NCBI GenBank assembly: GCA_947452555.1
Contig: CANGDH010000003.1
Location: 186,001 to 250,000, forward strand
Direction of reading: 5' to 3'
Length of the DNA stretch: 64,000 bases
Origin: Bacteroidota bacterium
GTDB lineage: Bacteria > Bacteroidota > Bacteroidia > Chitinophagales > Chitinophagaceae
In this document: piece by piece, positions 1 to 8,439 of the stretch
Layout of the letters: each line of letters starts with the position of its first letter
Position numbering within the stretch: position 1 is the first letter of the stretch
Made by a program: the position numbers and the translations under genes
Notes under the pieces: generated by a model
Databases searched by the model: none
Seen by the model: only the letters and a program-made list of their open reading frames with translations
Told to the model about the DNA's origin: nothing

Positions 1-501
1 TTTAATTGGAACAGTTTAATACGTCCTGCCTTTTTTGTACATGAACAAAAAATGATTGAAGATTTATTAAAAGAATTTCAAGCTAAAAGAACCCATTTTG
101 CCATTGTGGTGGATGAATTTGGAGGCACAAGTGGGATTATTTCTTTAGAAGATATTTTAGAAGAAATTGTAGGAGATATTAAAGATGAGTTTGATGAAGA
201 AGAAGCAACAATAAGAAAAATTGACGACTATCATTTTATAGTAGAAGGTAAAACTGCGATAATAGATTTGTGTAATTTTATTGAGCTTCCTTCTTATTTC
301 TTTGATACTGTAAAAGGGGAGAGTGATACCGTTGCTGGTTTGTTTTTAGAATTAGCAGGTGCCTTCCCGGTACTCCAGCAAGTAGTGAAATACAAACAAT
401 TTAGTTTTACAGTTTTAGAAATTCAAAAAAACAGAATTCATAAAATTCAATTAATTATTACACCGGTTAATACCAATTTGACAGATGCGAATATTGCTTA
501 A
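1..501 (+). CDS. gldE: GldE-like CBS/CorC_HlyC membrane protein, 3' part only
   Basis: The reading frame is open from base 1, so the gene starts before the window and only the last 166 codons are seen. The visible part is the end of a CBS pair (VVDEFGGTSGIISLEDILEE is the typical second CBS core) followed by a C-terminal CorC_HlyC domain (VAGLFLELAGAFP). Full-length family members carry an N-terminal DUF21 membrane domain that would lie upstream. Proteins of this type next to gldD are called GldE, an accessory of Bacteroidota gliding and type IX secretion. The stop overlaps the gldD start by 17 bases, which indicates translational coupling. Without gldD beside it I would call it only a HlyC/CorC family protein. 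Confidence 0.85.
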   Translation, partial: FNWNSLIRPAFFVHEQKMIEDLLKEFQAKRTHFAIVVDEFGGTSGIISLEDILEEIVGDIKDEFDEEEATIRKIDDYHFIVEGKTAIIDLCNFIELPSYFFDTVKGESDTVAGLFLELAGAFPVLQQVVKYKQFSFTVLEIQKNRIHKIQLIITPVNTNLTDANIA

Positions 502-1075
502 TACAATTAGTTTTATTTTATTAGTTTTGGCAATTGGATGTAATTCGCCTTTTATTCCAAAGCATAAAGGATATCAAAATATGGATTTCCCTAATAAGGA
601 GTATGCTGTTTTTAATAAGCCTAACTATCCATATACTTTTGAATTTCCTGTTTATGCTCAAATAGACGATCAGGTTACTTATTTTGGATCAGAAAAGAAA
701 AAAGATGCATGGTTAAATATGCGTTTTCCTGATTACGGGGCTACTTTATATATCAGTTATAATAAGATTGCCAAACCAAGTATGATTGACACTTTAGTGA
801 GAGATGCTTATACTTTTGCGAATAATCATAACAACAAAGCTTCTTTTATAGAAGATTCTGCATTTAGCAACCCGAATGGGGTCAATGGTGTGTTTTTTCA
901 TATTGGTGGAAATGTGGCAACCAGCTATCAATTTTTCGTAACCGACTCCAGTCGTCATTTCTTTAGAGGAGCACTCTATTTTGACACGACCCCAAATGAA
1001 GATTCCTTAGCCCCTGTAAATGCATTTTTATTTAAAGACATGCAGCATCTTGTGAATAGTTTTCGTTGGAAATAA
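485..1075 (+). CDS. gldD: Gliding motility lipoprotein GldD
   Basis: This is a 196-residue lipoprotein. A short hydrophobic N-terminus ends in LAIGC, so Cys19 should be lipidated. The sequence keeps GldD hallmarks: an N-terminal P-K-x-x-G-Y segment, the PYTFEFPVYA motif, a W-x-N-x-x-F-P-x-Y motif and a serine-rich region before the C-terminal FRW. GldD is needed for gliding and for type IX secretion in Flavobacterium, but its biochemical role is unknown. Its length is normal for the family. The start lies inside the end of gldE, in a different frame, so the pair is almost surely cotranscribed. Confidence 0.9.
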   Translation: MRILLNTISFILLVLAIGCNSPFIPKHKGYQNMDFPNKEYAVFNKPNYPYTFEFPVYAQIDDQVTYFGSEKKKDAWLNMRFPDYGATLYISYNKIAKPSMIDTLVRDAYTFANNHNNKASFIEDSAFSNPNGVNGVFFHIGGNVATSYQFFVTDSSRHFFRGALYFDTTPNEDSLAPVNAFLFKDMQHLVNSFRWK

Positions 1076-1078
1076 AAC

Positions 1079-1086
1079 TATCTTTG
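1079..1086 (+). promoter_or_regulatory. Bacteroidota -7 box for the DUF3109 gene
   Basis: TATCTTTG matches the TAnnTTTG consensus exactly and ends 16 bases before the ATG at 1103. I see no good TTTG -33 element at the usual 19-21 base distance, so only the -7 half is supported. Confidence 0.5.
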
Positions 1087-1102
1087 CCTAATAATTTATA
1101 CT

Positions 1103-1693
1103 ATGATTGCTATTGATAATGTTTTGGTAAGTGACCAAGTGGTTGAGGAACAGTTTGTTTGTGACCTAACCAAATGTAAAGGCGGATGCTGCGAGGATGG
1201 CGATGCTGGCGCTCCATTAGAGAATCAGGAGAAAGAGTATGTAAAAGAGTTTTATGCTATTGTAGAGCCTTATATGACGAAAGAGGGCATTAAGGAAGTA
1301 AAACAAGTTGGACAATTTTTATATGACCGTGAATTTGGATGGGTAACTCCAACCATTGAAGGTAAAATTTGTGCTTATGGTTACCACGATAAAGAGGGCA
1401 TCATAAAATGTGCTTTTGAGCAAGCCTATAATGATGGTAAAATTCCTTGGAAAAAACCAATTAGCTGTCATTTATTCCCAATACGATTGTCTAAAAGTAA
1501 GGCAGACCCAGATATTGAATATATGAACTATGAGCCAAGAGAGGATTTGTGTAAGGCTGCATGTTCCTTAGGGGTTAAATTAAAAGTTCCGGCTTATCAA
1601 TTTTTAAAGGAATCTATTATTCGCAAATATGGCGAACAATTCTATGAAGCACTAGATGCGACGGCAAAACATCTCAAAGAGAATAATAAGTAA
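1103..1693 (+). CDS. DUF3109 family cysteine-rich protein
   Basis: This 196-residue soluble protein belongs to DUF3109, related to the YkgJ-type zinc/iron-chelating cysteine proteins. The visible cysteine motifs are CDLTKCKGGCCEDGD near residue 20, later single cysteines in GKICAYG and IIKCAFEQ, ISCHLFPIR near residue 130, and LCKAACSLG near the end. Eight or more conserved cysteines suggest a bound metal or Fe-S cluster, but this is inference and no reaction is known. No signal peptide is visible, so it is probably cytoplasmic. It has its own -7 box and ends 21 bases before the lutB-type gene. Confidence 0.85.
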   Translation: MIAIDNVLVSDQVVEEQFVCDLTKCKGGCCEDGDAGAPLENQEKEYVKEFYAIVEPYMTKEGIKEVKQVGQFLYDREFGWVTPTIEGKICAYGYHDKEGIIKCAFEQAYNDGKIPWKKPISCHLFPIRLSKSKADPDIEYMNYEPREDLCKAACSLGVKLKVPAYQFLKESIIRKYGEQFYEALDATAKHLKENNK

Positions 1694-1701
1694 TTAATAA
1701 T

Positions 1702-1709
1702 TAGTTTTG
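1702..1709 (+). promoter_or_regulatory. Bacteroidota -7 box immediately before the lutB-type gene
   Basis: TAGTTTTG fits TAnnTTTG exactly and is only five bases before the ATG at 1715. A transcript from it would start at or within a few bases of the start codon. No -33 element is evident, and the box lies just after the stop of the upstream gene. Confidence 0.45.
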
Positions 1710-1714
1710 TCCTA

Positions 1715-3097
1715 ATGGAAAGTATCTACTCTGAATCTTTTAACGCAAAAAGTACTGCTAAGGCTGTTGACTTAGATCATCGAAGGAAGATCAATTTCAA
1801 TATTAGCAAGTATAATGCTGTAGTTCCTAAGGGCAAGATGCAGTTTACTAATTTGCCTCGTGTAAAAGAATTAGCAAAGAATAAGAAATGGGAAGCCATT
1901 GAGCATTTGGATTTGTACCTAACTCAGTTTGAAGATCAAATTACAAAACGAGGTGCCAAGGTTTTTTGGGCAGAGGATAGCGAACAAGCTTTAAATTTTA
2001 TTGGAGATATTTGTAAAGAGAAATCTTGTAAGTCCATAGTGAAGAGTAAAAGTATGGTTACAGAAGAGATTCATTTGAATGGATACCTTGAATCAATTGG
2101 AGTAGAAAGTGTAGAAACTGATTTAGGTGAATACATTCAACAAATGGATGGCGAAGCACCTTATCATATTGTTACGCCTGCCATGCATAAAAGCAAGGAA
2201 GATGTTGCTAAATTATTTGCAGCACATTTAGGTACTGATATTAATTTAACACCCGAAGAATTAACATTGGTTGCAAGAAAAAATTTACGAGAAAAATATA
2301 CTCAAGCTGAGATTGGAGTTACGGGAGCCAATTTTATTTTATCAGATATTGGCGGCATTGCATTGACTGAAAACGAAGGTAATGCAAGACTTTCAGCTGC
2401 TTGGCCTAAGACTCATATTGTAATAGTTGGTATTGAAAAAGTAATTCCTTCCATAACCGATTTAGGTTTGTTTTGGCCCTTACTTGCAACATTTGGAACT
2501 GGTCAACAAGTTACTGTTTACAATAGCATTATTACAGGTCCTAAACAAGAAGGCGAAACAGATGGCCCAGAAGAAATGTATGTAATACTACTTGATAACG
2601 GTCGCACAGAACTATTGGCAAATGCTAAAAGTAGGGAAGCACTTTATTGTATTAGGTGTGGCGCCTGTTTAAATGCTTGTCCTGTTTATAAAAATATTGG
2701 TGGACATGCTTACGATACAACTTATAGTGGCCCCATTGGAAGTGTTATCACACCTCATTTAAGAGGGATGCACGACTATCATCATTTAAGTGATGCGTCT
2801 AGTTTGTGTGGAAATTGTACCGAGGTTTGTCCTGTAAAAATCAACCTTCACGAATTATTATTGGAGAATAGAAGAGAGGCAGTTGTTGCTGGGGAAAGTA
2901 CTTATGCAGAAAAATTTGCTTGGAAAATGTGGAAGCAAGCTTCCCTAAGCCGAATGATAATGAACCAAGGCAATGCTACTATTAAGAATTGGGTTATCAA
3001 TAAAATGTTTAAGGGTTGGAGTAATCAAAGAGCTCCTTTGGAGTTCCCTAAAAAAACGTTCAATCAATTATACAAGGAATCTCAAATTAGAAAGTAA
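1715..3097 (+). CDS. LutB/LldF-type iron-sulfur protein (lactate utilization family)
   Basis: This 460-residue protein has an N-terminal LUD (DUF162) domain over roughly residues 60-290. Two ferredoxin-like motifs follow, CIRCGACLNACPVY near residue 312 and CGNCTEVCPVK near residue 364, then a C-terminal DUF3390-like tail. In Bacillus, LutA, LutB and LutC together oxidise L-lactate to pyruvate, with LutB as the Fe-S electron carrier. Neither a lutA nor a lutC gene lies in this window, so the lactate role here is not established. The length and both cluster motifs are normal. A -7 box sits five bases before the start. Confidence 0.85.
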   Translation: MESIYSESFNAKSTAKAVDLDHRRKINFNISKYNAVVPKGKMQFTNLPRVKELAKNKKWEAIEHLDLYLTQFEDQITKRGAKVFWAEDSEQALNFIGDICKEKSCKSIVKSKSMVTEEIHLNGYLESIGVESVETDLGEYIQQMDGEAPYHIVTPAMHKSKEDVAKLFAAHLGTDINLTPEELTLVARKNLREKYTQAEIGVTGANFILSDIGGIALTENEGNARLSAAWPKTHIVIVGIEKVIPSITDLGLFWPLLATFGTGQQVTVYNSIITGPKQEGETDGPEEMYVILLDNGRTELLANAKSREALYCIRCGACLNACPVYKNIGGHAYDTTYSGPIGSVITPHLRGMHDYHHLSDASSLCGNCTEVCPVKINLHELLLENRREAVVAGESTYAEKFAWKMWKQASLSRMIMNQGNATIKNWVINKMFKGWSNQRAPLEFPKKTFNQLYKESQIRK

Positions 3098-3123
3098 GAA
3101 TTGTCTTAATTTATTATAGCTCC

Positions 3124-4050
3124 TTACATACCATCTGCATCTGCAACTTCCACAACAGGATCCTTCTGTTTCTTCAAGCTATAGTTTACCAAGTAGACAC
3201 CAACAAGTGTACATACCGTTCCGACAATACTATTCCAAGTCATGCTTTCCTTTAAAAGTAAAGAGCCTACCCATATTGCAACAATAGGATTGATATAAGC
3301 ATATAAAGAAGCAATAGCCGGCTGCAAATGTTTCATGGTATAGATGAAAGAAATAAATGCGAATACGGAGCCCCCGATAACCATATACACAATCACCCCC
3401 CATGAGATGGCCGGTATTTTATGCAAGGGTATATAGTCGCCAGTATATAAAGTAAATAAGCCCATGGTGATTGCACTAATCAACATTTGCCATCCAATAG
3501 AGTAGTAAGCATTTAAGTCAATTTTATTTCTAGAAATAATAATAGACCCTACACTCCAGGTGAGCATCGCAAACATAGATAGCGCCACTCCAAATACATA
3601 ATGTGTGCCATGCACTTGTAAGCTGTCTTTATAAAAAATAAAGCCGATCCCTAAAAGTCCTAGGAATAATCCTATCAAAGTCTGTGGAGTGATTTTAATG
3701 GCTTTAAAATAGAATCGTTCTATAAGTACTACCGACAATGGATACAGCGCTGCTATCAAAGCCGCCAAGCCACTCGTTATAAATTGTAAACCATAAGTTG
3801 CAATTCCGTTGGAGGAGACAAACATTAAGAAAGCCATTGGGATTAACCAAATAAATTGCTTTCTTGTTGGCAGACCTTCTCCCTTAAGTAAGAAAAAACT
3901 GATATAAATACTTCCACCTAAAAACTGTCGAATACTTGCTAGTTCAAAAGCAGGCATATGAGAAATCCCCATCTTACTTGCTACCCAGGTGGTTCCCCAA
4001 ACTATGCTGGTAACACTAAGTGCTAAGTATGCTTTTTTTTGATTCGACAT
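3124..4050 (-). CDS. EamA/DMT family transporter
   Basis: This 308-residue integral membrane protein has about ten hydrophobic segments arranged as two EamA repeats, roughly residues 5-140 and 150-290. The first repeat carries the typical SIVWGTTWVASK start and the second ends with an INPIVAIWVGSLLLKE motif. The drug/metabolite transporter superfamily exports amino acids, nucleotides or other metabolites; the substrate cannot be read from sequence. It converges on the lutB-type gene with 26 bases between stops. On the other side it follows purH, 60 bases downstream on the same strand, so the two could share a transcript. Confidence 0.85.
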   Translation of the reverse strand: MSNQKKAYLALSVTSIVWGTTWVASKMGISHMPAFELASIRQFLGGSIYISFFLLKGEGLPTRKQFIWLIPMAFLMFVSSNGIATYGLQFITSGLAALIAALYPLSVVLIERFYFKAIKITPQTLIGLFLGLLGIGFIFYKDSLQVHGTHYVFGVALSMFAMLTWSVGSIIISRNKIDLNAYYSIGWQMLISAITMGLFTLYTGDYIPLHKIPAISWGVIVYMVIGGSVFAFISFIYTMKHLQPAIASLYAYINPIVAIWVGSLLLKESMTWNSIVGTVCTLVGVYLVNYSLKKQKDPVVEVADADGM

Positions 4051-4110
4051 TAAATATTCAATTCGTTTTAGTTTCTATTTTAGTTAGTTCTGAGTTTTTA
4101 TTAAAGTGTA

Positions 4111-5595
4111 CTAGTGCTTGAAATGTCTTAATCCAGTCATTACCATCGCTAAATTATTTGCTACACAATAAGCAATGCTGTCCTTGTCTCTAACAGAACC
4201 GCCTGGTTGTATAAATGCTTCAATACCTTCTTCGTGTGCAATTTTAACACAATCATCAAAAGGAAAAAAAGCATCAGAAGCTAGTGCGGCTCCTTTTAAT
4301 TCAAAATTGAATTGTTTTGCTTTTTCAATGGCATGCCTTAGGGCGTCCACTCTTGAAGTTTGTCCGCAACCCTTTCCAACTAATTGTTTGTTTTTAATTA
4401 ATGCAATGGCATTACTTTTTAAATGCTTGCAAATAATATTACCAAAAACAAGATCTTCTTTTTCTGATTCAGTACAAGGTCTTGCACCAACTTCATCCCA
4501 ATTAGTATAATTACCAGTATCAAGCCCTTGCTCTAATGTTCCATTTAAAATAGATTTTTGCTGTGTTGGCTTGAAGGCAATACCCTCTTTGCTTTGTAAT
4601 AAAATTCTATTTTTCTTTGCAGCTAAAATGGTTAAAGCTTCAGCGTCAAATGCTGGGGCTATTAATACTTCAAAAAATATTTCTTGAATGGCTTCTGCTG
4701 TTGCCTTGTCAATAGTGCCATTTGTTACCAAAACCCCACCAAATGCACTTTCTGGGTCACCAGCTAATGCAGCATGCCAGCTTTCGTTAACAGTAGCTCT
4801 TTGTGCTACGCCACAAACATTGGTATGCTTAATAATAGCAAAACTTGTTTTAGGTAAGTCGCCAATTAATGCAATCGCAGCATCAACGTCTACTAAATTA
4901 TTATAAGACAATTCCTTGCCATTTAATTGAGTGAACCAGTTTTCTAAATTGCCGTAAAAAGTGGCAATTTGATGTGGATTCTCGCCGTATCTCAAAATTT
5001 TTCCAGTAGCAGGATTAAAGTAATTGCTTATTGCGATATCATAATGCATAACAACTTCAAATGCTTTAGCAGCAAATGCCTTACGTTGTTCCATTGTGGT
5101 TGTCCCTTTTTGATCCAGTAACAATTGATTTAATTTGCTATAATCTTCTTTAGCAGACAATACCACTAAGTCACGGAAATTTTTTGCAGCAGCTCTAATC
5201 ATAGAAGGTCCGCCAATATCAATTTTTTCGATTATTAGTTTTTCTTCGTCTGTGGTTCTTAATGTTTCTTCAAATGGATACAAGTCAACTATTACTAAGT
5301 CTAATTCGGGAATTTTATATTGAGCCATCTCTTGCAAATCTTGTTCTTCATAACGACGCCCTAAAATGCCACCAAAAACAGAAGGGTGTAATGTTTTAAC
5401 ACGACCTCCTAAAATAGAAGGATAGCCCGTAACAGATTCAACAGAAACACAAGGGATCCCCAAGTCTTCTAAAAATTGCTGAGTTCCCCCAGTAGAATAA
5501 ATTGTAATACCTAATTGATGTAAAGTTCTTGCTAAGGGTTCTAAACCGTCTTTGTAAAAAACAGAGATAAGGGCTGCTTGTATTTTCTTTTCCAT
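4111..5595 (-). CDS. purH: Bifunctional AICAR formyltransferase/IMP cyclohydrolase
   Basis: PurH performs the last two steps of IMP synthesis: formylation of AICAR, then ring closure. The 494-residue product shows the N-terminal IMP cyclohydrolase (MGS-like) domain with STGGTQQFLEDLGI and GGRVKTLHP. The AICAR formyltransferase domain follows with IDIGGPSMIRAAAKN, LRYGENPHQ, IKHTNVCG and a C-terminal IQPGGSVRD. A TTG six bases upstream (5599-5601) would add two residues, but it lies inside a TACCTTTG promoter box. I therefore place the start at the ATG, 5593-5595. It is cytoplasmic, and no other pur gene lies in the window. Confidence 0.95.
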   Translation of the reverse strand: MEKKIQAALISVFYKDGLEPLARTLHQLGITIYSTGGTQQFLEDLGIPCVSVESVTGYPSILGGRVKTLHPSVFGGILGRRYEEQDLQEMAQYKIPELDLVIVDLYPFEETLRTTDEEKLIIEKIDIGGPSMIRAAAKNFRDLVVLSAKEDYSKLNQLLLDQKGTTTMEQRKAFAAKAFEVVMHYDIAISNYFNPATGKILRYGENPHQIATFYGNLENWFTQLNGKELSYNNLVDVDAAIALIGDLPKTSFAIIKHTNVCGVAQRATVNESWHAALAGDPESAFGGVLVTNGTIDKATAEAIQEIFFEVLIAPAFDAEALTILAAKKNRILLQSKEGIAFKPTQQKSILNGTLEQGLDTGNYTNWDEVGARPCTESEKEDLVFGNIICKHLKSNAIALIKNKQLVGKGCGQTSRVDALRHAIEKAKQFNFELKGAALASDAFFPFDDCVKIAHEEGIEAFIQPGGSVRDKDSIAYCVANNLAMVMTGLRHFKH

Positions 5596-5598
5596 ATG

Positions 5599-5606
5599 CA
5601 AAGGTA
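5599..5606 (-). promoter_or_regulatory. Bacteroidota -7 box abutting the purH start
   Basis: On the minus strand the sequence reads TACCTTTG, a full match to TAnnTTTG, then three bases and the purH ATG. This placement implies a leaderless or nearly leaderless purH mRNA and argues against the upstream TTG start. Confidence 0.55.
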
Positions 5607-5648
5607 CGCTCTTCTCGATTTTTCAAAAGCGCTCATTTTCCACAAAAA

Positions 5649-6929
5649 TTAGAGAAGGCTGAATAACTTTAAGCAAATTTGGACAGTTACTATTAAAAAG
5701 GCCACAAATAACAAACTAGCTTGCTTTTTTAGTATCCATAAATAGAGTAAGAGCAGATAAGCATAATAAGCGAAAAGGTCCCATTTTGATATTTGGATTA
5801 ATGGAGCTTCATATGGGGATATTTGATATACAAAACTTACAATTTGATTCATCCAGATCATATAAGCTTGAATGGCCTTGCCTAATAGAATAGGTAAATT
5901 GAAATAATAAGGAGTTAGCAGCAACATTAGTAATGCATACAATAGAATATTACTCAATGGCACCATTATAAAATTACTAATAATAACCAATCCTGAAACT
6001 TGATGGAAATGAAATATTAAAAGGGGCAGGGTAGTAATTTGAGCAGCCATAGTGATAGCTAAATTACTCCAGCAAAAATTTAAAATAGGGTTGTCCATTT
6101 TATTTAAATCATAAAAGAGAGGATAAAATAAATGAATGCCTATTACCGCAACATAGGAAAGTTGTAACCCTAATTGATTAATAGAAGCGTGGTCAAATAA
6201 TAAAACAATCATAATGCCTGCTGCAATACTATTTAATGTGTATTGATGAAAGTTGAACATTTGGCCCATTAAGTAAATGGTAAAAAATACACTCGCCCTA
6301 ACAATAGAGGGGCTTGCAAATGCAACAAAAGTGTACCCCCATATACCTATTAATAACACAAAAAATTCCAGCCATTTGAAAAATATTTTTCGTGGTAGCC
6401 ATTTTGTAAATTGTGCTAAGTATTGATAAATAATGTCCAAGTGCATGCCGCTAATGGCGATAATGTGAATAATACCAAGTTGTGTATAGGCCTTAACAAG
6501 GGACTTATCCATTTCCCCTTTAACACCAATTAACATAGCTTGTGCGAAGGCGTTAGATGCTTTATGAGGTATAGCATAATTCACTTTTTGAATTATTAAG
6601 GTCCGTACATAATTTATAAACCCTGCTGGGTAAGGAATAGACAATAGGGAGTAATGCTTTGTTAATATAGAAATCCCAATGCCCCATAAAATCAATATTA
6701 GACAAATTAAAAACCCATGCAGCCAGTCGGAATTTTTATTAGTCTGTAATAATGACATGACTAAAACAGTTGCCAGAAACAAGCAGAGTGAGAGGTAGTC
6801 ACTATTCCATTTCGTAGTAAATTGAAAAAGATTTGCAAGTTGGCTCGCAATAAATGCACCTATCACTAAGAGACAGGAAATAAATAACATTGGATGTTCC
6901 GACTTCCAATGTTTAAAAGTTTTATCCAT
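5649..6929 (-). CDS. ComEC/Rec2-type DNA-uptake channel protein, minimal form
   Basis: This 426-residue membrane protein has about four hydrophobic segments in its first 100 residues and many more after residue 160. The Competence domain is recognisable from AQAMLIGVKGEMDKSLVKAY (near residue 130) and LGIIHIIAISGMHLDII, which match the family's ALLLG and G-L-x-H-L-L-A-V-S-G-x-H motifs. Full ComEC proteins also carry an N-terminal OB-fold region and often a C-terminal metallo-beta-lactamase domain; neither is present. I see no frameshift or broken remainder in the flanks. Family function is transport of single-stranded DNA across the inner membrane in natural transformation. It is the last gene of a probable operon, 46 bases after the RsmI-like gene. 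Confidence 0.75.
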   Translation of the reverse strand: MDKTFKHWKSEHPMLFISCLLVIGAFIASQLANLFQFTTKWNSDYLSLCLFLATVLVMSLLQTNKNSDWLHGFLICLILILWGIGISILTKHYSLLSIPYPAGFINYVRTLIIQKVNYAIPHKASNAFAQAMLIGVKGEMDKSLVKAYTQLGIIHIIAISGMHLDIIYQYLAQFTKWLPRKIFFKWLEFFVLLIGIWGYTFVAFASPSIVRASVFFTIYLMGQMFNFHQYTLNSIAAGIMIVLLFDHASINQLGLQLSYVAVIGIHLFYPLFYDLNKMDNPILNFCWSNLAITMAAQITTLPLLIFHFHQVSGLVIISNFIMVPLSNILLYALLMLLLTPYYFNLPILLGKAIQAYMIWMNQIVSFVYQISPYEAPLIQISKWDLFAYYAYLLLLYLWILKKQASLLFVAFLIVTVQICLKLFSLL

Positions 6930-6975
6930 ATCAAAGGATACTAATAAAACAAATGCAATAAACTTCGGTATTTAC

Positions 6976-7677
6976 TTAAGCTCCCATTAAAAAAATCACC
7001 GATTTTTTATGTAATTCTGGCTTATTGTTTTTCCAGTAATTAATGTCAGCTGTCTTGATTAGCTCTGTTGGACCTGTAATGTCAACTCCTATACAAATTC
7101 TTGTGTTTGGGTGACAGTTTTGAATAAGGGCTTCTAACATTTGATTATTCCTGTAAGGCGTTTCAATAAACAATTGTGTGCAGCCTGTTAGTTTAGTGTC
7201 GGCTTCTAATGCTTGAATTTTTTTCTTTCTCTCGGCCGCATCAATAGGGAGGTATCCATGAAATTGAAACAATTGACCATTCATGCCACTTGCCATTAAA
7301 GACAATAAAATGGAACTAGGTCCTACATAAGGTTTTACTGTATAGCCTTGCTGTTGCGCGGCTGCTACTAATAATTGTCCAGGGTCTGCAATGCCTGCGC
7401 ATCCTGCTTCAGACACAATGCCAATATTCTTACCTTCTTTTAATAATTGAGTAAAAGCCTTTATTTGTGCATCTTCTACTTTATGTATGGGCTGCCATAC
7501 ATAATTATCAATTATCATTTCCTTCCATATTTTCTTAAAGTAGCGTCTGGTTGTTTTCTCATTTTCTACAAAAAATGCATCACATTGCTGTATCCATTTA
7601 AGCATGTCTGCCGGAATGGCTTCCCATCCTTCCTCCTGCAATAACATGGGTAATAAGTAAACTTTTCCTTTGCTCAT
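6976..7677 (-). CDS. RsmI-like SAM-dependent methyltransferase (tetrapyrrole methylase fold)
   Basis: This 233-residue protein has the tetrapyrrole methylase fold. It shows GKVYLLPMLL at the N-terminus, the glycine-rich IGIVSEAGCAGIADPG segment near residue 85, VGPSSILLSLMASGMNG near residue 118, and FIETPYRN near residue 170. These correspond to the motifs of RsmI, which 2'-O-methylates C1402 of 16S rRNA. The N-terminal glycine motif differs from canonical RsmI (L-P-T-P-I-G-N), so this is a divergent paralogue common in Bacteroidota, and its RNA target is uncertain. Its start directly follows the stop of the EI24 gene (TAA then ATG), a sign of coupled translation. Confidence 0.8.
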   Translation of the reverse strand: MSKGKVYLLPMLLQEEGWEAIPADMLKWIQQCDAFFVENEKTTRRYFKKIWKEMIIDNYVWQPIHKVEDAQIKAFTQLLKEGKNIGIVSEAGCAGIADPGQLLVAAAQQQGYTVKPYVGPSSILLSLMASGMNGQLFQFHGYLPIDAAERKKKIQALEADTKLTGCTQLFIETPYRNNQMLEALIQNCHPNTRICIGVDITGPTELIKTADINYWKNNKPELHKKSVIFLMGA

Positions 7678-8439
7678 TTATGCGTTGTCTTTTACTTCCT
7701 GTGTGTTTAAATGTGCTGCAATTAACGCGTAAAACGGCGCTGTCATCCAGCCTACAATTGGAACTAAGTGAATTAAATAAAATAAAATACCATTTCCAAT
7801 AGGCAAACCTTTGTGCTCGCTTACATATGCAGCAGATGCCACTTTGCTTTGGGCTTCTGTAGCTAATCCATAATCAAGCATTGCGTATCCATAAAAATAA
7901 CATTCCATTAATATCGTAAAAATAGGAGTGAACCAGCCAATTACGGGGAGTGAACAAAATAATACTATAGGGATTAAGTAAACAGTCTGCCACAGTAAAT
8001 TAGTCAAGCTTAAGCGAATTGCTCTGTATACTAATTTTCGGTAGGCAGACAATTTGAAAATAAAGGGTTCGTTTTGTTGTATGGCGACCACTCTTAAATG
8101 TAGATAGGAAAAGAAGGGCGCGAATAATACTAAAAGGATAAACTTGAATAGGGCAAAATAAAACATGAGTAAAGTGAACCATAACCAGAAGCTTCCCATA
8201 GTAATGAAAAAACCTAGCCAATCACTATTCATGCTATCCACCCAGCTTTTCAATCCTGTTTTTAAAATAATCCATTCAATAAAAAAACTGGAACTCTGAC
8301 TAAAATAATTCATCCCTATAACAAAAAGAAAAGCATAAATAACACCAGGCACAATCATCCATTTCCATAATTTATGTTGTAAGATAAATTGGTGTGCTCT
8401 AAAATAAGCACGAAAAGATAAGATGAGTTCTTTTAACAC
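7678..8439 (-). CDS. EI24/CysZ-like membrane protein
   Basis: This 253-residue protein has about four long hydrophobic segments and a C-terminal hairpin (GNGILFYLIHLVPIVGWMTAPFYALIAA) typical of the EI24 domain. The family includes CysZ, a sulfate permease of proteobacteria, and eukaryotic etoposide-induced 2.4 proteins. Sulfate transport here is only a family-level guess. The start codon is GTG, overlapping the upp stop by one base in a TAGTG junction, which indicates translational coupling with upp. It sits between upp and the RsmI-like gene in the same likely operon. Confidence 0.75.
   Translation of the reverse strand: MLKELILSFRAYFRAHQFILQHKLWKWMIVPGVIYAFLFVIGMNYFSQSSSFFIEWIILKTGLKSWVDSMNSDWLGFFITMGSFWLWFTLLMFYFALFKFILLVLFAPFFSYLHLRVVAIQQNEPFIFKLSAYRKLVYRAIRLSLTNLLWQTVYLIPIVLFCSLPVIGWFTPIFTILMECYFYGYAMLDYGLATEAQSKVASAAYVSEHKGLPIGNGILFYLIHLVPIVGWMTAPFYALIAAHLNTQEVKDNA

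Noticed and set aside
5438..5626. A 62-codon minus-strand frame at the purH start
   Set aside because: It is out of frame within purH and its promoter, with no recognisable domain.
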